Shown here one piece after another: positions 60,314 to 64,000 of a stretch of DNA of 64,000 bases. The DNA comes from Mycobacterium sp. SM1 (GTDB lineage: Bacteria; Actinomycetota; Actinomycetes; Mycobacteriales; Mycobacteriaceae), in contig NZ_JAFLNH010000005.1 in assembly GCF_018361265.1 (NCBI RefSeq), forward strand, positions 1 through 64,000. The letters are read 5' to 3'. Within the stretch, counting starts at the first letter, position 1. Each line of letters opens with the position of its first letter. The notes beneath the pieces were generated by a model. It was not told the origin of the DNA. It did not search any database and worked only from the letters and a program-made list of their open reading frames with translations. Both the position numbers and the translations under genes were made by a program.

Positions 60314-60844
60314 GGCCAAGTCCGGAGTGGTGGTGTATGAGTTCGCTCGATGCGTGACCCTTCGGGTGGGAGTTTAGGCCATCAATGCCGGCGTGGTGGT
60401 GCCGGACTGGTCATCGACCGGTTGGTCGGTGGTGGCCAGCACTGCGCGGGATCGGGTGAGCACGTCGAGGCCAAGGTAGCGGCGGCCTTCGATCCATTCG
60501 TCGTGCTGTTCAGCTAACACCGCGCCGACGAGGCGGATGATCGCACTGCGATCGGGGAAGATGCCCACCACGTCGGTTCGGCGCCGGATCTCTTTGTTGA
60601 GCCGCTCCTGGGGATTATTCGACCAAATCTGGCGCCAGATCTGTTTGGGGAAGGCGGTGAACGCCAGCAGCTCGGCGCGGGCGGCATCAAGGTGCTCAGC
60701 CACTTTCGGCAGCTTGCCACTCAGCGCGTCGAGTACTCGATCATACTGAGCTGCAACAGATTCCGCGTCAGGCTGGTCGAAGATCGAGTGCAGCAGGGTG
60801 CGCACCCACGGCCAGGACGATTTCGGGGTGACGGTCATCAGGTT
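60314..60844 (-). mobile_element. IS256 3' fragment
   Basis: Identical to the right 530 bases of the IS256 at 12583-14014, including the terminal repeat (GGCCAAGTCC at 60314) and the last 156 codons (60374-60841) with the Glu motif RRRTDVVGIFP. The 5' two thirds are gone; the cut is where the Tn554-like element starts. Confidence 0.9.
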
Positions 60845-60893
60845 ATCCGTTAACCGGCCCTCGCAGGGGCGACACGCTCGGCGCAGGTGAGGT

Positions 60894-60905
60894 CCCACTA
60901 GTGGG
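60894..60905. repeat. Palindrome before the recombinase pair
   Basis: CCCACTAGTGGG, 12 bases, 28 bases upstream of the first recombinase start. Possible regulatory or core recombination site. Confidence 0.3.
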
Positions 60906-60932
60906 GCTCGTGTGTGTTGACACTGGAGGTCG

Positions 60933-62021
60933 GTGGCTTTCCGTGTGGAGGTGCCGATGGGGCTTCGGGTGGCCGGCGATGGAGACGTCTTTCTGATTGC
61001 CGGTGAGGTTGCCGCTGGGCAGCGCGACGACGTCGCGGTGGTGAACCGGTTCTTGGCGCATCTGCAGGGCAGAAACTTCGCTCGGGCGACGCGACGCGCG
61101 TATGCGTATGACGTGTTGAACTTTTTGCGGTTTCTCACCGGGCAGGGCGTTGGTCTGGCCGAGGTGCGGCCGACCGACTTGTTTGATTATCTGGACTGGC
61201 AGACCCAGCCCAAGCGCACTGCGGGTTCGACAGTGGTCCGGTTATCCGAGCGGCGGGGCGCCGCTGCCGCGACGCAGAACCGGCGCATCGCCGCGGTGCG
61301 GGCCCTGTTCGAGTTCGCGGTGATCACTGGCGTGGTGATGGCCAGTCCGGTGCCGGCGGCGCGGCGCACCAGCGGGCTTCGGGCGCGTCGGGGCTTGCTG
61401 GGCCATATCCGGGCTCGTCACTCGCGGTCAGGCGGCCGGCTGGTGCGCCAGCAGCGGCTATTGCCGGAAAGCCTTGAGCTGGCTGAGATTGAGGCGTTTC
61501 TGACTGACCTGGGCACCCATCGCGACCGCGCGATGGTGCTGCTGATGCTGCTCGGCGGACTACGCGCCGCCGAGGTCCGCGGTCTGCTGTTGGCCGAGGT
61601 GGACATCGCCCGCCGGCAGTTGCGGGTGGCCGGCAAGGGTGGTCGGGAACGGGTGGTTCCGGTGGACCGGCCGTTCTTCGCTGAACTGGCTGCTTATCTA
61701 CGGCTTGAGCGTCCAACAGATTGCACGACCGAGCAGTGTTTTGTCGTGCTGCGCGGGCCGACCGCAGGGCAGCCGTTGACCGAGGCTGGGATGCGTCGAA
61801 TCTTCCGCACCCACCGGGCCAGCTCGGGCGCAGCCCGGGTGCGCCCCCACCGGCTGCGCCACACCTACGGCACACAGTTGGCCGCGGCCGGGATCGACCT
61901 GCTGGTGCTGCGGGACTTGATGGGACATGCCAGCCCCGAGACAACGGGAAAATACGTGCACCTATCGGCTGAGACCCTCTGCGCCGAGTACAGCACCGCT
62001 CGCAAGGCATCGCCGTGGTAA
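60933..62021 (+). CDS. Tyrosine recombinase, Tn554 TnpA-like, 362 aa
   Basis: SAM-like N-terminal domain (FARATRRAYAYDVLNFLRFL), catalytic Arg in LLGGLRAAEVRGL, HRLRHTYGTQL, GHASPETTGKYVHL with the Tyr nucleophile. All key residues are present. GTG 60933. Overlaps the next recombinase start by seven bases: the TnpA-TnpB order of Tn554-type elements, where a small TnpC usually follows. Confidence 0.85.
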   Translation: MAFRVEVPMGLRVAGDGDVFLIAGEVAAGQRDDVAVVNRFLAHLQGRNFARATRRAYAYDVLNFLRFLTGQGVGLAEVRPTDLFDYLDWQTQPKRTAGSTVVRLSERRGAAAATQNRRIAAVRALFEFAVITGVVMASPVPAARRTSGLRARRGLLGHIRARHSRSGGRLVRQQRLLPESLELAEIEAFLTDLGTHRDRAMVLLMLLGGLRAAEVRGLLLAEVDIARRQLRVAGKGGRERVVPVDRPFFAELAAYLRLERPTDCTTEQCFVVLRGPTAGQPLTEAGMRRIFRTHRASSGAARVRPHRLRHTYGTQLAAAGIDLLVLRDLMGHASPETTGKYVHLSAETLCAEYSTARKASPW

Positions 62022-64000
62022 GTGTCGCGGTTAGCGCGGCCGACGCCGCGCCGTTGCCCGGCGCAGCCGGGCTGATCGCTGCCTACGACGCGCACGTCGA
62101 GGCGGTGTCGCTTTGCGCGAGTGTGCGATTCGCACGGCGTCGCAGTGCGCGCCGCTTCGTGGACCGCTTTTCCGACCTGGCGGTGTGGATGCGTCGGCCC
62201 ACTCCTGCCCGGCTGACAGACCTACACCGGTTCAAAGCGTGGTCGTTCGTCTCGTGGTGTTTCATTCAGCGGCACCTGGTCCCCGACGTGGAGCTACTGC
62301 TGGCCAAACCAGCCGGGTGCGGGCTACCGGTCGAGTGGGCTGCCCACGAGCCCGACAACGTGGCCGCAGTCGCCGAGGCCGCCGCGGTGCTGGGCTGGAG
62401 TGCCAACTGGCAGCGTCAGGTCGGGCTGCTGGCCGCCTCGACGATTTGCCTGCACGTGGGAAAACCCGTGCGGCGGTTGACCGAGGACGACTTCGCCTGT
62501 GTGCTCGGACAATTGGATGGATCGGCCGCGCTGTCTGCCTCGGCGCGCCACCATGCCCGCACCCGGCTGTTCGCCTTGCAGCAGGCCTGTTATCAGCTCG
62601 GCAGCCTGAGCACCCCGCCGCGGCAGAGCCGACCGGTGGCGGTCGGGCCACTCGTGCATGCCTCCGGTGTGCGCCAGCCGCTGATCCGCACCGAGGTCGT
62701 TCGCTATGTGCAGACGATCACCACCACGCTGCGCCCCTACACCGTGGCCGGGCGAACCAAGGCGCTGCGGGTGTTCTTCGACTACCTCGCTGAGCACCAC
62801 CCCGAAGTGACCCGGCTGCAGGAGATCGAACGGACCCGCCATATTGAGCCGTATCTGGCGTGGGCGCGGGCCCGGCCGTGGCGCGGCAAGAACCGCCAGC
62901 GCCGCACCATCGGCGTGGTCGCGTTCCACCAAGACGTGGTCGACCTGCGCTGCTTCTTCGAAGACATCGCCGGCTGGGGCTGGCCGTCGGCCCCGCCGCG
63001 GCGGCTGCTGTTCTACGCCGACATCCCACGCACCCCCGACGCGCTGCCCCGAGCCCTGACCCCAGACGTCGACCGGGCGCTGACGACGGCCGTCGCCAAC
63101 CTCGATGACGCACTCGTGCGTACCGGCCTGCTGCTGCTACGCGCCACCGGCATGCGCCTCGGCGAACTGCTCGACCTGGAACTGGACTGCCTGCTGGACT
63201 TCGCCGGGCATGGCACCTGGCTGCGAGTGCCGGTCGGCAAGCTGAACTCCGAACGCATGGTGCCGCTGGAGCCGGACACCGTGCAGGTGATCGACGCCTG
63301 GATCGCCCAACGGGGCCGCCAGCCTGCGCTGCCTCACCCCCGCGGCGGCCGGCTAACTGAGTTCTTATTCCTCGAACACGGCCGTCGGCCAACGTCATTC
63401 CGGCTGCGCAAGGGCCTGCTCGATGCCGTCGCCGCCGCCGGGCTGCGCGGCCGCGACGGAAAGCGCTGCACGTCACCCCACACCAGCTGCGGCACACCTT
63501 CGGCACCAGCCTGATCAACGGCGGTATCGGGTTACCCGCGCTGATGGCGCTCATGGGCCACGTCACCCCGGAGATGACGTTGCGCTACGCCACGCTCACC
63601 ACCCCGACCATCCGCAGTGCCTACCAGGCGGCGATGGACAAGGGCCGCGCCGGTCAACTGCTGCCACTGACCGCCGTCAACGCCGCACCGCCGGTACCTG
63701 ACAAGGTCGCCTGGCTGCACGCCGAGATGCTCAAAACCCGGCTCGCGCACGGCTTTTGCGCCCGGCCCAAAGCCGCCGGGCCTTGCCCCTACGCCAACAT
63801 CTGCGAACAGTGCGACTTCTTCGTCCCCGACCCAGCGGCCACCACGACGATCAGCGCGCAACTCGACGACATCCGCGCCCTGCAAGCCGATGCCCACGCC
63901 CGCGGCTGGGACGACGAGGCCGCCCGGCATCAGCGCGTCGCGGCCAATCTCGATCAACACCTCCAACGACTACGCCGCCATCACTCGACCGATCTGCCTT
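62015..64000 (+). pseudogene. Tyrosine recombinase, Tn554 TnpB-like, frameshifted
   Basis: Long N-terminus (ADLHRF-type SWCFIQRHLV), catalytic Arg in LLRATGMRLGELLDLELD, then one C is missing near 63465 (AAGCG-CTGCAC), moving the frame and stopping at 63514. In the other frame the rest is intact: TPHQLRHTFGTSL, GHVTPEMTLRYATL with Tyr, and a Cys cluster CPYANICEQCDFF. Runs to the window end still open. Confidence 0.8.

Overview
High-GC actinobacterial DNA, almost certainly from a Mycobacterium and most probably a stretch of a large accessory replicon (plasmid) or a plasmid-derived island. The mycobacterial signs are: three WhiB-family iron-sulfur regulators, a DUF732-type membrane-anchored protein, a DUF3761-type secreted protein, a PknE/PknF-like receptor kinase, an EspC-like ESX substrate and a DUF5631/DUF5632-type ESX-associated protein. 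The plasmid signs are: a winged-helix replication protein coupled to its own DnaB helicase and a DUF2637 membrane protein, several toxin-antitoxin modules, and relics of parA, a relaxase and a coupling protein. All family names come from reading the sequence; no searches were run.

Layout. 1-5.6 kb: an IS607-type element (broken serine recombinase plus tnpB) running into a full-length Cas12m-type (type V-M) effector with no CRISPR array, followed by an integrase interrupted by a small non-coding mobile module. 5.6-12.1 kb: a complete IS200/IS605 element, then small minus-strand genes of phage/plasmid type, a group II intron fragment and a DUF732 protein. 12.1-17 kb: IS256 inserted with a target duplication into a HicB-like gene, secreted and anchored proteins, and a resolvase module. 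17-26.5 kb: scrap yard of decayed IS607 elements, a helicase fragment, an ESX substrate pseudogene, an intact HicAB pair and an intact IS3-family element. 26.5-31 kb: replication operon (rep, dnaB, DUF2637, DEDDh exonuclease). 31.5-36.7 kb: ten overlapping minus-strand genes encoding three WhiB proteins, a WhiA-like protein, zinc-ribbon proteins and a hydrolase. 37-43 kb: tandem-XRE regulator, AbrB/RelE-type toxin-antitoxin, then a regulator/cyclase operon. 43-50.5 kb: ESX-associated operon, HEPN/MNT module and a discoidin-like anchored protein. 50.6-60 kb: two nearly identical IS200/IS605 copies in opposite orientation around a kinase, an uncharacterised HEPN-like pair and VapBC. 60-64 kb: truncated IS256 and a Tn554-type pair of tyrosine recombinases running off the window.

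How it works together. Rep-DnaB would maintain the replicon and the toxin-antitoxin pairs would stabilise it. The WhiB/WhiA operon and the XRE and alpha-CTD-like regulators form an unusually dense transcription-factor complement. Insertion elements have destroyed much of the older conjugation and partition backbone. Main points of interest: the array-less Cas12m; a structured, covarying RNA element present four times at rearrangement junctions; a WhiA-like protein translationally coupled to WhiB proteins, with a candidate antisense RNA over the operon start; and a two-gene HEPN-like cassette of unknown role.
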